A stretch of DNA of 64,000 bases from the NCBI RefSeq assembly GCF_030122845.1, contig NZ_CP126084.1, forward strand, positions 1,302,001 to 1,366,000, written 5' to 3'. This DNA is from Paenibacillus woosongensis (GTDB lineage Bacteria > Bacillota > Bacilli > Paenibacillales > Paenibacillaceae). Below, piece after piece: positions 41,637-50,631 of the stretch (position 1 is the stretch's first letter; each line of letters opens with the position of its first letter). The notes under the pieces were generated by a model that was not told the DNA's origin, did not search any database, and worked only from the letters and a program-made list of their open reading frames with translations. The position numbers and the translations under genes are program-made.

Positions 41637-42044
41637 ATGGAATTAAAAGAAATAATGCAGTTGCCTGACATCATGCTTAAGGAGAAAACCGAAGAATATT
41701 TTATAAAGTATATTAACTATATTGAAGGGAAGGATAAAGTAAGCAGCCTTGGAGTACTAGAATCATTCTCAGAATTAGCGGATAGGCATGCTTATACATA
41801 TGAATTATTAGATGATTTATTAAGAAAAAGGGTTGATAATATTGTTCAAACATTATGGGATCCAACTTCAGTTGAATTAGTAGATTTATATTCATCTGTT
41901 GTTGTTAATCTAAATTTGAAAGACTGCTATGAACTAATGAGATCTTCACTTACAACTAGATTAAATGATGATGTTAGAAAAATAGTTGAGGAGACTATAG
42001 ATGAAATTGGGGAGGAAATAGAGCTCCCGTATAAAATGAACTGA
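41637..42044 (+). CDS. Orphan gene of immunity type, 135 residues
   Basis: ATG 41637 lies 8 bases after GAGGGGG; the upstream frame start at 41592 has no site. The product is acidic and all-helical (EIMQLPDIMLKEKTEEYFIKY, then SVVVNLNLKDCYELM and EETIDEIGEEIELP), resembling a helical-repeat immunity protein. The family is not recognised. Confidence 0.55.
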   Translation: MELKEIMQLPDIMLKEKTEEYFIKYINYIEGKDKVSSLGVLESFSELADRHAYTYELLDDLLRKRVDNIVQTLWDPTSVELVDLYSSVVVNLNLKDCYELMRSSLTTRLNDDVRKIVEETIDEIGEEIELPYKMN

Positions 42045-42088
42045 AAAATGTAGGATAACTTTCGATTAATTAATAGCGATATATCTAA

Positions 42089-42256
42089 CCATGGGAAGAA
42101 TACTACATTGGAGACAATAAAGTAAGCTTTATTGGTGAACCTCCAGCATATGATGAATACAGTGAGAAATACATAAAAGAGCATCCTGAAGATCAGGAAA
42201 GAGTAGAGAGTTACTTAAAAAGAATCATAAATAGAATAGGTTGTTTGGAAAGGTAA
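42089..42256 (+). pseudogene. C-terminal scrap of a lost gene
   Basis: The frame YYIGDNKVSFIGEPPAYDEYSEK runs to a stop at 42254-42256 and ends in a helix (RVESYLKRIINRIG). It has no start codon, and a stop lies just before it. The composition is protein-like, so it is probably the tail of a displaced immunity gene. The gap 42045-42349 holds nothing else clear. Confidence 0.45.
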
Positions 42257-42349
42257 TGAAGATAAAATAAAATAAGCCTCGCACACAAGAATTTAAAACA
42301 CTTAAATGAAGGTCGTCAGGTACTAGAGCGTACTGGAGGTATGAGTAAT

Positions 42350-42856
42350 ATGGATTTTAGGGTATCTATTGGTTTTGATTTGCCTAGAGAAGCCTTGCGA
42401 AAATTGCTTTACGATATGATATGCGAAGTATTTTTTGTAGAATTAATTAATTATGAAGTGGAAATAAGGGATCGATCTGGTGCTCAACAAGTGAGTATTG
42501 GTTGCACTTATTTTTCTCTAAGTATAGATTTAGATGAGGAGGAAGACTATATTAAACGCTTTCGAGAGATGAATCTCGAAGATCATGGAGTGGATACAAA
42601 TGTTCCTATTAGTATTCAATTTATATCGCGTACTTTTGATATTGGGTGGTTAAAGATGCTTGAAGTTATTGGGAAACTACTGCAGTTGAACGATAAGGAT
42701 CTGCTTGTTGAAGACGATACTTCTTACCCATTAATAAAAAGGATTAAAGGGGTGTTACAGATCAATAATCATTCGGATGAATATCAAAACAATTATTTGA
42801 CTAGAGAAAATCTAGAACTATTGAATTATCCTTATGAAGAAGATTTTTGTAGATAG
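42350..42856 (+). CDS. Orphan gene of immunity type, 168 residues
   Basis: ATG 42350 lies 10 bases after GGAGG, while ATG 42341 is only one base from it. The product reads DFRVSIGFDLPREALRKLLYD, then an acidic middle (SIDLDEEEDYIKRFREM) and FDIGWLKMLEVIGKLLQL. It is soluble with mixed strands and helices. I do not recognise it. It is the last gene of the AT-rich effector zone. Confidence 0.55.
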   Translation: MDFRVSIGFDLPREALRKLLYDMICEVFFVELINYEVEIRDRSGAQQVSIGCTYFSLSIDLDEEEDYIKRFREMNLEDHGVDTNVPISIQFISRTFDIGWLKMLEVIGKLLQLNDKDLLVEDDTSYPLIKRIKGVLQINNHSDEYQNNYLTRENLELLNYPYEEDFCR

Positions 42857-42923
42857 TGAGGTAGATGGAAAATACATAATATGATAATGCATATTTTGCT
42901 TGGCGATTGGTGTGCACACGGCA

Positions 42924-42970
42924 GGAGCCCAACGCAGGCGTAGCAGCCAAAAGGCTGCCAAGCCTGCTCC
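42924..42970. repeat. Long GC-rich hairpin at the edge of the effector zone
   Basis: GCAGGC-GTA-GCAGCC, a four-base loop AAAA, and GGCTGC-CAA-GCCTGC form a nested stem with an outer GGAGC/GCTCC. It has no T run, so it looks like a structured intergenic repeat (REP-type) rather than a terminator. It separates two regions of different base composition. Confidence 0.6.
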
Positions 42971-43002
42971 AAGCTATGGAAATGTATAAATAAATCGATA
43001 AA

Positions 43003-43037
43003 GATCGCTACCGGTTCATTACCGGGGCGATTTTTTT
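43003..43037 (+). terminator. Terminator before the uptake operon
   Basis: ATCGC-TACCGG pairs with CCGG-GGCGAT, followed by a run of seven T. Confidence 0.8.
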
Positions 43038-43080
43038 GTCTCTGGTTGGTTCGTTCCCTGCGAATTCTTCACAATCCATA

Positions 43081-43109
43081 TTGACATCAATAATTTAACG
43101 TGATAAATT
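43081..43109 (+). promoter_or_regulatory. Promoter of the uptake and breakdown operon
   Basis: TTGACA at 43081-43086 and TAAATT at 43104-43109 are 17 bases apart, about 100 bases before the first gene. Confidence 0.55.
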
Positions 43110-43205
43110 GTTTTCTAATGATTTAGTAAACCGACTTGATTAGTAGGGAAAAGGAAATGGATAGAAATGCTAGCAGGCGATTACATCACGAAGGAAGGCT
43201 GGCTT

Positions 43206-44420
43206 ATGAAATTCAGTTACATCAGTCATCTGCATTGTCCCAAATGCCGGGAAAAGTATGAGTTCAATATCATCCAGCAGCTGTGCGCATGCGGTTCTCC
43301 GTTGCTCGTTGATTATGATCTTCAGGAGCTTAGGAAGCGCTGGGATCCAGCTGCTCTAGCAGGACGATCCAACGATCTGTGGAGATATCATGAGCTTCTC
43401 CCTGTCACCGATCCAGATAATATTGTGACGTTAGGAGAAGGGATGACTCCCTTGCTGCGGATGGATCGCCTTGGCGCAGCGATGGGAATCGGGCAACTGT
43501 GGATGAAGGATGAAGGGGTGATCCCCACAGGAAGCTTTAAGGCACGGGGAGCGGCTGTCGGGGTATCCAAGGCCAAAGAGCTGGCGGTACAGGAGCTGGC
43601 TATGCCTACTAACGGCAACGCAGGCGCGGCTTGGTCGCTGTATGCCGCCCGGGCCGGAATCCGGGCCACCATTGTAATGCCGGTGGGAGCTCCGGAAATT
43701 ACCCGTAACGAATGCGCAATTTCAGGCGCGAATTTGTATCTGGTGAATGGCCTGATCAGTGATGCCGGGCAAATTGTCGGGCAAGCGGTTAAGGAATATG
43801 GCTTATTCGATGCCTCGACCTTGAAAGAGCCATACCGGATTGAAGGCAAGAAAACGATGGGACTGGAAATCGTGGAGCAGCTTCAGTGGAAAGTGCCCGA
43901 TGTCATTCTTTATCCGACAGGAGGCGGCGTAGGGCTGATAGGAATTTATAAAGCGCTGAAGGAGCTTATTGAGTTGGGCTGGATCGAGGACAAGCTCCCG
44001 CGGCTGGTAGCTGTTCAAGCCGCAGGCTGCGCGCCGATCGTCAAGGCATGGGAGGAAGGCAAGAGTGTCTCCGAGTTTTGGGAGAATTCAGCGACAGCGG
44101 CTTTCGGAATCAACGTGCCAAAGGCGCTGGGCGATTTCCTTGTCCTTGAAGCGATTTACGATAGCGGTGGCTGCGCAGTAGCCATTGACGATGACGCGCT
44201 GCTGAAGGAACTGGAGACAATCGCAAGTTTGGAAGGGGCGTTCGTCTGTCCAGAGGGCGCAGCCACCTTCGCGGCGGCCCGTCAGCTTAGGGAAGGGGGA
44301 TGGATTAAAGAAGGGGAGACCGTGATAGCCTTGAATACGGGGAGCGGGATAAAATATCCCGAAACCGTGAAGGTCCAGGTCCCGGTGCTGGAGCCAGGAG
44401 CCCGCCTAAGCAGACGATAG
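43206..44420 (+). CDS. Threonine-synthase-like PLP enzyme
   Basis: The start at ATG 43206 (404 residues) gives the usual family opening with a zinc-ribbon-like CPKC/CACG pair at residues 11-30; ATG 43167 would add 13 odd residues. The PLP Lys is in TGSFKARGA (near 110), and a phosphate-binding Gly loop (YPTGGGVGL) follows. The fold-type II family includes threonine synthase, threonine dehydratase and diaminopropionate lyase. No homoserine kinase gene is near, so this copy may act as a lyase on a breakdown product taken up by the adjacent importer. It heads the operon. Confidence 0.8.
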   Translation: MKFSYISHLHCPKCREKYEFNIIQQLCACGSPLLVDYDLQELRKRWDPAALAGRSNDLWRYHELLPVTDPDNIVTLGEGMTPLLRMDRLGAAMGIGQLWMKDEGVIPTGSFKARGAAVGVSKAKELAVQELAMPTNGNAGAAWSLYAARAGIRATIVMPVGAPEITRNECAISGANLYLVNGLISDAGQIVGQAVKEYGLFDASTLKEPYRIEGKKTMGLEIVEQLQWKVPDVILYPTGGGVGLIGIYKALKELIELGWIEDKLPRLVAVQAAGCAPIVKAWEEGKSVSEFWENSATAAFGINVPKALGDFLVLEAIYDSGGCAVAIDDDALLKELETIASLEGAFVCPEGAATFAAARQLREGGWIKEGETVIALNTGSGIKYPETVKVQVPVLEPGARLSRR

Positions 44421-44494
44421 CATGGATCGCATGAATCTACGTCTTACAGCCTTAAGAAAGTTATTTACTAAAAGACACTACTGGAGGATTTAAA

Positions 44495-46063
44495 ATGAAA
44501 ACATCATGGAGAAGCGTACAAAAAACCGCCATTTTAATATTTGGACTGTTGTTTATCATCGCCCTTGCCGGATGCAGCGTTGCCAAGCAAGCGGACAGCA
44601 ATAAACCCCAGCAGCAGGGTGAAGCCTCAACGGATAGCCGCAAGCTGGTCGTCGATCTCGCCAATGAAGCGGCCAATTTGGATCCGGGGCTGCAGTACAA
44701 TTTTGACAGCTATGCGGTATACCGGAACATATTTGACAATTTGCTCCGCCGCGATCCAGCGACCAACGAATTTACAGCGGGAGTAGCCGAAGCCTGGAAG
44801 CAGGATTCTCCAACGGAGTGGACGTTTACGATTCGCAGCGATATTAAGTTTCACAACGGCGACCCGCTCACGGCGGAGGATGCTGCATTCAGCATCCAGC
44901 GCATTCTGGACAAGGAATTTCTCAGCCCGCAGTATGCCAACTTCAATATGATCGCTTCTGCGGAAGCGGAGGGCAATGAGCTTAAGATTACAACAAATGA
45001 ACCGAGCCCTACGCTGCTGGCGCAGCTCGTCAATTTGAGTATTGTCCCGAAAAAATACGTTGAAGAAGTAGGCAATGAACAGTTTAATTTGAATCCTGTA
45101 GGCAGCGGCGCATACCTGTTCGACAGCTGGGCCAAAGGAACGAATATTACGCTGAAGGCCAATGAGGAATATTGGGATGGCAAACCGGAAGTTGCGGCGG
45201 TTGAATTCCGTTTCGTGCCGGACCGGGCCAGCCGGGTGGCTGACCTGCTCTCGGGCAAGGCTGACTTCGTATCCGGGGTAAGCCCTGACGATGTGGAGAG
45301 CATTCAGAGCAATTCCAATTTGCAGATTATCTCCACACCAACAGAGCGCATCGCATTTCTGGCCTTCAACATGGTAGATGACACACCGACAAAATCAACT
45401 GCGGTAAATCAGGCGATTGCTCACGGCATTAACTATGATTCGATTATTGAATCGCTTTTGCAAGGCTATGGCGAGCGGGTTACTCAGGTGCTGACGCCGC
45501 TGTCGTTCGGCTACGATCCTAGCATTTCCGGCTTTGACTACGACCCGGAGAAAGCCAAGGAATTGTTGAAAGAGGCAGGGTATGACAACGGCATTACGCT
45601 TGACCTGCCTACATCACCGTCATTTGACCAGCGTGTCGTTCAAGCCATTCAAGGCGATCTCGATAAAATCGGCATTAAAGTCAATATTGTCAGCACAGAT
45701 CACGCCACTTTTCTGAAAAAAGTTCAGGACCCTGCCCGCAAATGGGGCAGCCTCCGTTACGGCATATGGTCTTGCGGCTGCATGGATGCCGACGGTACCC
45801 TTCTTCCATTATTCCGTACCGGAACGATCTGGAGCAGCTACTCTAATCCGGAATTCGACCAAGCGGTAGATGCGGCAAGAACGACGACGGATGAGGCGGT
45901 AAGAATCGAAAATTATAAAACCGCATTGAACATCCTTCAGCAAGATGTGCCGGGGATCGGATTATACCAGCACTTTGCAATATACGGCGCATCCAATAAG
46001 CTGCAGTGGCAGCCTGATCCGCAGGAGAACTTCTTCGTCAAAGATATCAAATGGGTGAAATAA
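44495..46063 (+). CDS. Peptide/nickel-type ABC transporter substrate-binding lipoprotein
   Basis: This 522-residue protein has a basic start, a hydrophobic stretch and a LAGC lipobox (Cys near residue 27), so it is anchored outside the membrane. The SBP_bac_5 pattern is clear: NLDPGLQYNFDSYAVYRNIFDNLL near the start, FHNGDPLTAEDAAFSIQRI, and NPVGSGAYLFDSW. The family binds oligopeptides, nickel chelates, glutathione or sugars; the ligand here is not known. TGGAGG lies 7 bases before the ATG. It delivers ligand to the two permeases that follow. Confidence 0.93.
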   Translation: MKTSWRSVQKTAILIFGLLFIIALAGCSVAKQADSNKPQQQGEASTDSRKLVVDLANEAANLDPGLQYNFDSYAVYRNIFDNLLRRDPATNEFTAGVAEAWKQDSPTEWTFTIRSDIKFHNGDPLTAEDAAFSIQRILDKEFLSPQYANFNMIASAEAEGNELKITTNEPSPTLLAQLVNLSIVPKKYVEEVGNEQFNLNPVGSGAYLFDSWAKGTNITLKANEEYWDGKPEVAAVEFRFVPDRASRVADLLSGKADFVSGVSPDDVESIQSNSNLQIISTPTERIAFLAFNMVDDTPTKSTAVNQAIAHGINYDSIIESLLQGYGERVTQVLTPLSFGYDPSISGFDYDPEKAKELLKEAGYDNGITLDLPTSPSFDQRVVQAIQGDLDKIGIKVNIVSTDHATFLKKVQDPARKWGSLRYGIWSCGCMDADGTLLPLFRTGTIWSSYSNPEFDQAVDAARTTTDEAVRIENYKTALNILQQDVPGIGLYQHFAIYGASNKLQWQPDPQENFFVKDIKWVK

Positions 46064-46086
46064 AGGGAGCGTAAGGAGGAGCGCAT

Positions 46087-47016
46087 ATGCTTTACGTAGG
46101 AAGGCGAATCGTCCAAGCTCTGGTTTCGATTTTTGGAGTAGCTACCATCATCTTTTTCATCCTGCGCTTGACCGGAGATCCCGTACTGCTCATGGTTCCT
46201 CAGAACGCAACCGCTGAAGATATAGCTGTGCTAAGGCACGCCCTCGGGCTGGATCAGCCCGTGGGTCTTCAGTATTTACAGTTCCTGAAGCAGATTTTTA
46301 CGGCGGACCTTGGCTATTCATATATTCAAAATATGCCCGTCCTGGACATTGTGATGGAGCGGATCCCCTATACGATCGATTTGGCGATATCCGCGCTCAT
46401 TCTGACCGTGATCATTGGCGTGCCGCTAGGGATGATCACAGCGATTTATAAAGGCACATGGATCGAAAAAATATGCATGCCTTTCATTCTGGTCGGGCAA
46501 AGCATGCCCGCTTTTTGGACAGGCATCCTTTTAATTATGCTATTCGCGGTGCAACTGAAATGGCTGCCCTCTTCGGGAGCGGAAAATTTACAGTCACTGA
46601 TTCTTCCTGCCATGACCCTGGCCTCGCTGTCCATTGCTACGGTGGCGAGAATGACCCGCTCCAGCATGCTGGAGCAGCTGGGTCAGGATTACGTGAGAAC
46701 GGCCCGCTCCAAAGGGGTGGGTATTCCCCGGATGCTGTACCGGCACCTGCTGCGGAATGCCTCTATTCCCATCATTACGGTTATTGGACTGGAATGCGCG
46801 AATTTATTGGGAGGCTCGGTCATTACGGAGACGATATTTGCCTGGCCTGGCCTGGGACAGCTGACGATTCAGGCCATCGCGGCAAGGGACTTCCCGCTGG
46901 TGCAAGCGGTGGTCGTCTTGGGGGCTGCGGTTTATATTTTCATTAACCTGATTACGGATCTTATTTATGGGTGGATTGACCCAAGGATCAAGCTGGGGAG
47001 AGAAACATCACAATGA
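46087..47016 (+). CDS. ABC transporter permease, DppB type
   Basis: This 309-residue membrane protein has about six transmembrane helices. The N-terminal YVGRRIVQALVSIFGVATIIFF segment is typical of DppB/OppB, and the EAA loop (ARSKGVGIPRMLYRHLLRNA) that contacts the ATPase is present. AAGGAGGAG precedes the ATG. It overlaps the next permease gene by four bases (ATGA). Confidence 0.93.
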   Translation: MLYVGRRIVQALVSIFGVATIIFFILRLTGDPVLLMVPQNATAEDIAVLRHALGLDQPVGLQYLQFLKQIFTADLGYSYIQNMPVLDIVMERIPYTIDLAISALILTVIIGVPLGMITAIYKGTWIEKICMPFILVGQSMPAFWTGILLIMLFAVQLKWLPSSGAENLQSLILPAMTLASLSIATVARMTRSSMLEQLGQDYVRTARSKGVGIPRMLYRHLLRNASIPIITVIGLECANLLGGSVITETIFAWPGLGQLTIQAIAARDFPLVQAVVVLGAAVYIFINLITDLIYGWIDPRIKLGRETSQ

Positions 47017-47924
47017 ACATATCACCTACGCCTGCGCCTGATCAGCAGGCTCAAGCCCGTTCACTGGCAGCGAAAGCGAAAGCCCGGCTGCGGAGGCTGG
47101 GGACGTTTTCCGTTCTGCCGTTTGCGCTTATCCTGCTGCTTTTCGTTGTTGTAGCATTTCTGCCCGGATTGTTTACGAAGCATGATCCTACGCTGATAGA
47201 GCTTTCGCTTCGTCTGAAAGCCCCCGGCTTTGTTGGTCCGGACGGCTCGACCTATTTGCTAGGCACCGATGAATTAGGCCGGGATGTATTCAGCCGGCTC
47301 ATTCACGGGGCGCGTGTCTCCTTGGTCGTATCGGTGACGGCCGTCTTTATTTCCGGGTTCGTCGGCGGATTCCTCGGAATGCTGTCCGGATATTATCGAA
47401 ATTGGGTCAGCGCGCTCATTATGCGGGTTGCCGACATATTAATGTCCATTCCTTTTTTGCTGCTCGCGATTTTGACCGTAGCGGTGCTTGGACCCAACTT
47501 ATTGAACCTGATCATTGTCCTCGGTCTGACACGCTGGCCGAGATATGCCCGCGTAGCTCAAAGCACGACGCTCTCAACGGTGAACAAGGACTTCGTGAAA
47601 GCGACAGCCGCTTTGGGTGCTCGCCCGGGCCGGCTGCTCATAAAGCATATTATGCCCGAGTTGATTCCCCCGCTGGTGGTGGTGGCTACTCTGGAGATCG
47701 GTCTTATGATTCTGTTCGAAGCCTCGCTGTCTTTCATCGGACTGGGGGTTCAACCGCCTAACCCGAGCTGGGGCAATATGCTGTCTGCAGGAAGGCAGTA
47801 CGTTTCGACAGCTTGGTGGCTAGCCACGTTTCCGGGCCTTGCCATCTTCCTCATTGTGCTTTCGATTAATATGATCGGAGACGCTGTCAGGGATCGGCTG
47901 GATCCGAAAAATCAAAGAAGATAA
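47013..47924 (+). CDS. ABC transporter permease, DppC type
   Basis: This 303-residue partner of the previous permease has an N-terminal cytosolic stretch, a first helix at about 33-55, the periplasmic-type LLGTDELGRDVFSRLIHGARVSL motif of DppC/OppC, and the EAA loop (TAALGARPGRLLIKHIMPEL). The ATGA overlap shows translational coupling, which gives a 1:1 heterodimer. Confidence 0.93.
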   Translation: MNISPTPAPDQQAQARSLAAKAKARLRRLGTFSVLPFALILLLFVVVAFLPGLFTKHDPTLIELSLRLKAPGFVGPDGSTYLLGTDELGRDVFSRLIHGARVSLVVSVTAVFISGFVGGFLGMLSGYYRNWVSALIMRVADILMSIPFLLLAILTVAVLGPNLLNLIIVLGLTRWPRYARVAQSTTLSTVNKDFVKATAALGARPGRLLIKHIMPELIPPLVVVATLEIGLMILFEASLSFIGLGVQPPNPSWGNMLSAGRQYVSTAWWLATFPGLAIFLIVLSINMIGDAVRDRLDPKNQRR

Positions 47925-47940
47925 CATCGAGGTGAGCGCA

Positions 47941-48738
47941 TTGCATTTTGAAGGAGAGTTTATTGGTAAAAAGGTGGTCATTACCGGAGCTGCCGGCATT
48001 TTTGGCACCTGGATTGCCCAGGCCTTTGCGGCGCAGGGAGCGAAGCTGTGCTTATCCGACATCCGCCATGAGGAACTGAGGGCGATGAGAGAAGATCCGT
48101 TGTTACAGGACGCAGAGCTGCTGTTCCATACAACCGACCTGACCCGGGAAGCCTCGATTGCTGAACTGGCTGAGTTCATCGCACAGGAATGGTCTTCGGC
48201 AGATATATTGATCAATAACGCCGGAATTTATCAAAGACATAGATTGCTGGAAATGAGCATGGATGAATGGAACGCTTCGATTGGGGTTAACGTTACGGCT
48301 CCATTTTTGCTGACACAGCTGCTGGCCAAGCAAATGATCAAGGACGGCAAGCAGGGCTCGATCATCAACATCAGTTCCGGAGCTGCGCTAACCAATCAAA
48401 TCGGGGGCGGGCATTATTCTACGGGCAAAGCCGCTTTGGCGATGCTGACCCGTTCCTTTGCGCTGGAGCTTGCTCCTTATCAGATCCGGGTTAACGCGGT
48501 ATCGCCCGGATTTGCTCCAGGCAGCGAAGTGAGCGAGCTGTCCGCAGACTATGTGCAAAATATGATTAACCAAATTCCGCTAGGCCGCACATCCGGTCCG
48601 CAGGATGCACCTGCGGCTATTTTGTATTTGTGCTCGAAGAGCGCCTCTTTCATTACAGGGTCTACACTCGCGGTAGACGGCGGCCGTACGGCAGGTACCT
48701 TTAAGCGGCCGCAGCCCCAGGACGGGAAGGTGACGTAA
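47941..48738 (+). CDS. Short-chain dehydrogenase/reductase
   Basis: The start is probably TTG 47941, 8 bases after GAGG; GTG 47932 overlaps that site. The 265-residue product has the SDR features in order: VITGAAGIFGTWIA (cofactor Gly loop, Gly pattern slightly altered), NNAGIYQRH, the catalytic Ser in INISSGAA, and YSTGK (Tyr and Lys, near 163-167). NAD preference is suggested by an Asp after the second strand (LSDIR). It probably oxidises or reduces a hydroxyl of the imported compound. Confidence 0.88.
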   Translation: MHFEGEFIGKKVVITGAAGIFGTWIAQAFAAQGAKLCLSDIRHEELRAMREDPLLQDAELLFHTTDLTREASIAELAEFIAQEWSSADILINNAGIYQRHRLLEMSMDEWNASIGVNVTAPFLLTQLLAKQMIKDGKQGSIINISSGAALTNQIGGGHYSTGKAALAMLTRSFALELAPYQIRVNAVSPGFAPGSEVSELSADYVQNMINQIPLGRTSGPQDAPAAILYLCSKSASFITGSTLAVDGGRTAGTFKRPQPQDGKVT

Positions 48739-48742
48739 AGCG

Positions 48743-49588
48743 ATGCATACGACTTATAACTGGCCGAATGGGAAGCGCTGCGCTGCAGCCTTCAGTATTG
48801 ATTTCGACGGAGAGAGCCCTTATTTGTGGCGGACCCGGAATGCCCCGTCCAATGCCCTCGGAGAGCTGGAACAGAGAGCCTTCGGGCCCCGTCAAGGCAT
48901 CTACCGGATTCTGGAGATGCTGGACCGCTTAGATCTCAAAGCCAGTTTCTATATCCCGGGCATTATTGCCGAGAAGTATCCTATGGCGGTGGAGGCCATC
49001 GCCAAAGGGGGGCATGAAATCGGCCTGCACGGGTATTTGCACGAACGGGTCGATGAGCTGGGCGAGGAGCAGGTAGAGGAAAGCATCGTGCTGGGCAAGC
49101 AGGCGCTGGAGAAGGTGATCGGTCCGAGAACGATGGGATTTCGTTCGCCGTCGTGGGAGATGACGCCCGATACGTTTAAGCTGCTGCAGCGTCACGGCAT
49201 TCCTTATGACAGCTCCATGATGGGCTATGACCATCCTTATTGGATCGATGGGCTGCCGGAAGTGCCGGTTCAGTGGCTGCTTGACGACGCCATTTTTTAT
49301 CGTTATTTTGGGGGCTTTTCGGGGAATCCGCCCCTAAACCCAAACACCGTGACAGATACATGGTATCAGGAATTTGAAGGGATCAAGCGTTACGGCGGGC
49401 TGTTCTTATTGACGGTCCACTGCTGGATCAGCGGCCGGGGCTCGCGGATCATTGCGCTGGAACGTCTGCTGACCCGATTGAAAAACGACCCGGAGGTTTG
49501 GTGGGCCACCTGCGAAGAGATTGCGGCATATCATGCCGGGCAGTACGCAGGACAATTTCATGAACCGCTGGGAGGGGGCTGGCTATGA
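48743..49588 (+). CDS. NodB-fold deacetylase/amidohydrolase, cytosolic (HpPgdA/PuuE-like)
   Basis: This 281-residue protein has the polysaccharide-deacetylase motifs: FSIDFDGES (catalytic Asp and metal Asp), HGYLHERVDEL (metal His pair), and FRSPSWEMTP (Arg motif). There is no signal peptide, unlike enzymes acting on the cell wall. The DFDGES form is found in the subgroup with PgdA of Helicobacter and the allantoinase PuuE, which act on small or cyclic amides. Within this catabolic operon a small-molecule amide or imide is the more likely substrate than a polymer. It overlaps the next gene by four bases. Confidence 0.78.
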   Translation: MHTTYNWPNGKRCAAAFSIDFDGESPYLWRTRNAPSNALGELEQRAFGPRQGIYRILEMLDRLDLKASFYIPGIIAEKYPMAVEAIAKGGHEIGLHGYLHERVDELGEEQVEESIVLGKQALEKVIGPRTMGFRSPSWEMTPDTFKLLQRHGIPYDSSMMGYDHPYWIDGLPEVPVQWLLDDAIFYRYFGGFSGNPPLNPNTVTDTWYQEFEGIKRYGGLFLLTVHCWISGRGSRIIALERLLTRLKNDPEVWWATCEEIAAYHAGQYAGQFHEPLGGGWL

Positions 49589-50631
49589 CGACTCCGCGGC
49601 AAACATCTTCGGCCGGCGGTAGTGCTGCTGGCACTGCTGTTGGCAATGCTGCCTCCGCTATTATGAAAATCGAGCAGCTTACTTTATCTTTTCAGCAGGA
49701 ATCGGGCCCGGTGACGGCATTCCGTGACGTAACCCTGCAGCTGAATAAGGGCGAGATTCTGGGCCTCGTCGGGGAAAGCGGCAGCGGCAAAAGCCTCACT
49801 GCGCTGTCCTTGATGAAGCTGCTTCCCGCAAATGCCCGTTTTGATCACGGGGACATTACGCTTGAAGGCGTATCGTTAAGAAGCATGTCTGAATCGCAGA
49901 TGCGGAACATTCGCGGCAATAAAGTCTCGATGATTTTCCAGGAGCCGATGACCGCTTTGAATCCTTTGATTCCGGTTGGCCGGCAAATTGAGGAATTATT
50001 TATCCTGCATACCAAGCTGCGCAAATCGCAGCGCAAACAAAAAGTGATCGAATTGCTGAAATCGGTAGGGATTTCCGACCCGGAGGCCCGTTTTCATCAA
50101 TATCCGTTTGAAATGTCAGGCGGGATGCGGCAGCGGGTTATGATCGCGATGGCTCTTGCCTGCAATCCCCAAGTCATTATCGCGGATGAGCCGACAACGG
50201 CGCTCGATGTGACGATACAGGCGCAAATTCTGGATCTATTAAAGGAAATTAGGCGGCAATACGACACGTCTATTTTGCTGATCACACATGATATGGGTGT
50301 CATTGCTGACGCAGCCGATCGCGTGGCCGTCATGTATGCAGGCCGGCTGATGGAGGTTGGGGCAGTGGACGATCTGCTTGAATCGCCGCGTCATCCGTAC
50401 ACGATCGGATTACTGAACAGTATTCCGGATTTATTCGGCGATGAAGGGGCGGAGCTGAATACGATCCCAGGCGTCGTGCCGGATTTGAAAAACATGCCCG
50501 GCGGCTGCCCCTTCCACCCGCGCTGTCCGCGAGCGACGGACAAATGCAGGGAGCAGACTCCGGAGCTGGCCGAAATTCAGCAAGGACATGCGGTAGCCTG
50601 CTGGCACCCGGCAGAGGGGGAAAGAAAATGA
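49585..50631 (+). CDS. ABC transporter ATPase, DppD/OppD type
   Basis: This 348-residue protein has Walker A GESGSGKS, the signature SGGMRQR, Walker [13 protein letters not shown] and the switch His (ITHDMG). It ends with the OppD-type C-terminal motif containing four Cys-area residues ([16 protein letters not shown]), which often binds an iron-sulfur cluster. ATGA overlaps link it to both neighbours. Confidence 0.94.
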   Translation: MTTPRQTSSAGGSAAGTAVGNAASAIMKIEQLTLSFQQESGPVTAFRDVTLQLNKGEILGLVGESGSGKSLTALSLMKLLPANARFDHGDITLEGVSLRSMSESQMRNIRGNKVSMIFQEPMTALNPLIPVGRQIEELFILHTKLRKSQRKQKVIELLKSVGISDPEARFHQYPFEMSGGMRQRVMIAMALACNPQVIIADEPTTALDVTIQAQILDLLKEIRRQYDTSILLITHDMGVIADAADRVAVMYAGRLMEVGAVDDLLESPRHPYTIGLLNSIPDLFGDEGAELNTIPGVVPDLKNMPGGCPFHPRCPRATDKCREQTPELAEIQQGHAVACWHPAEGERK

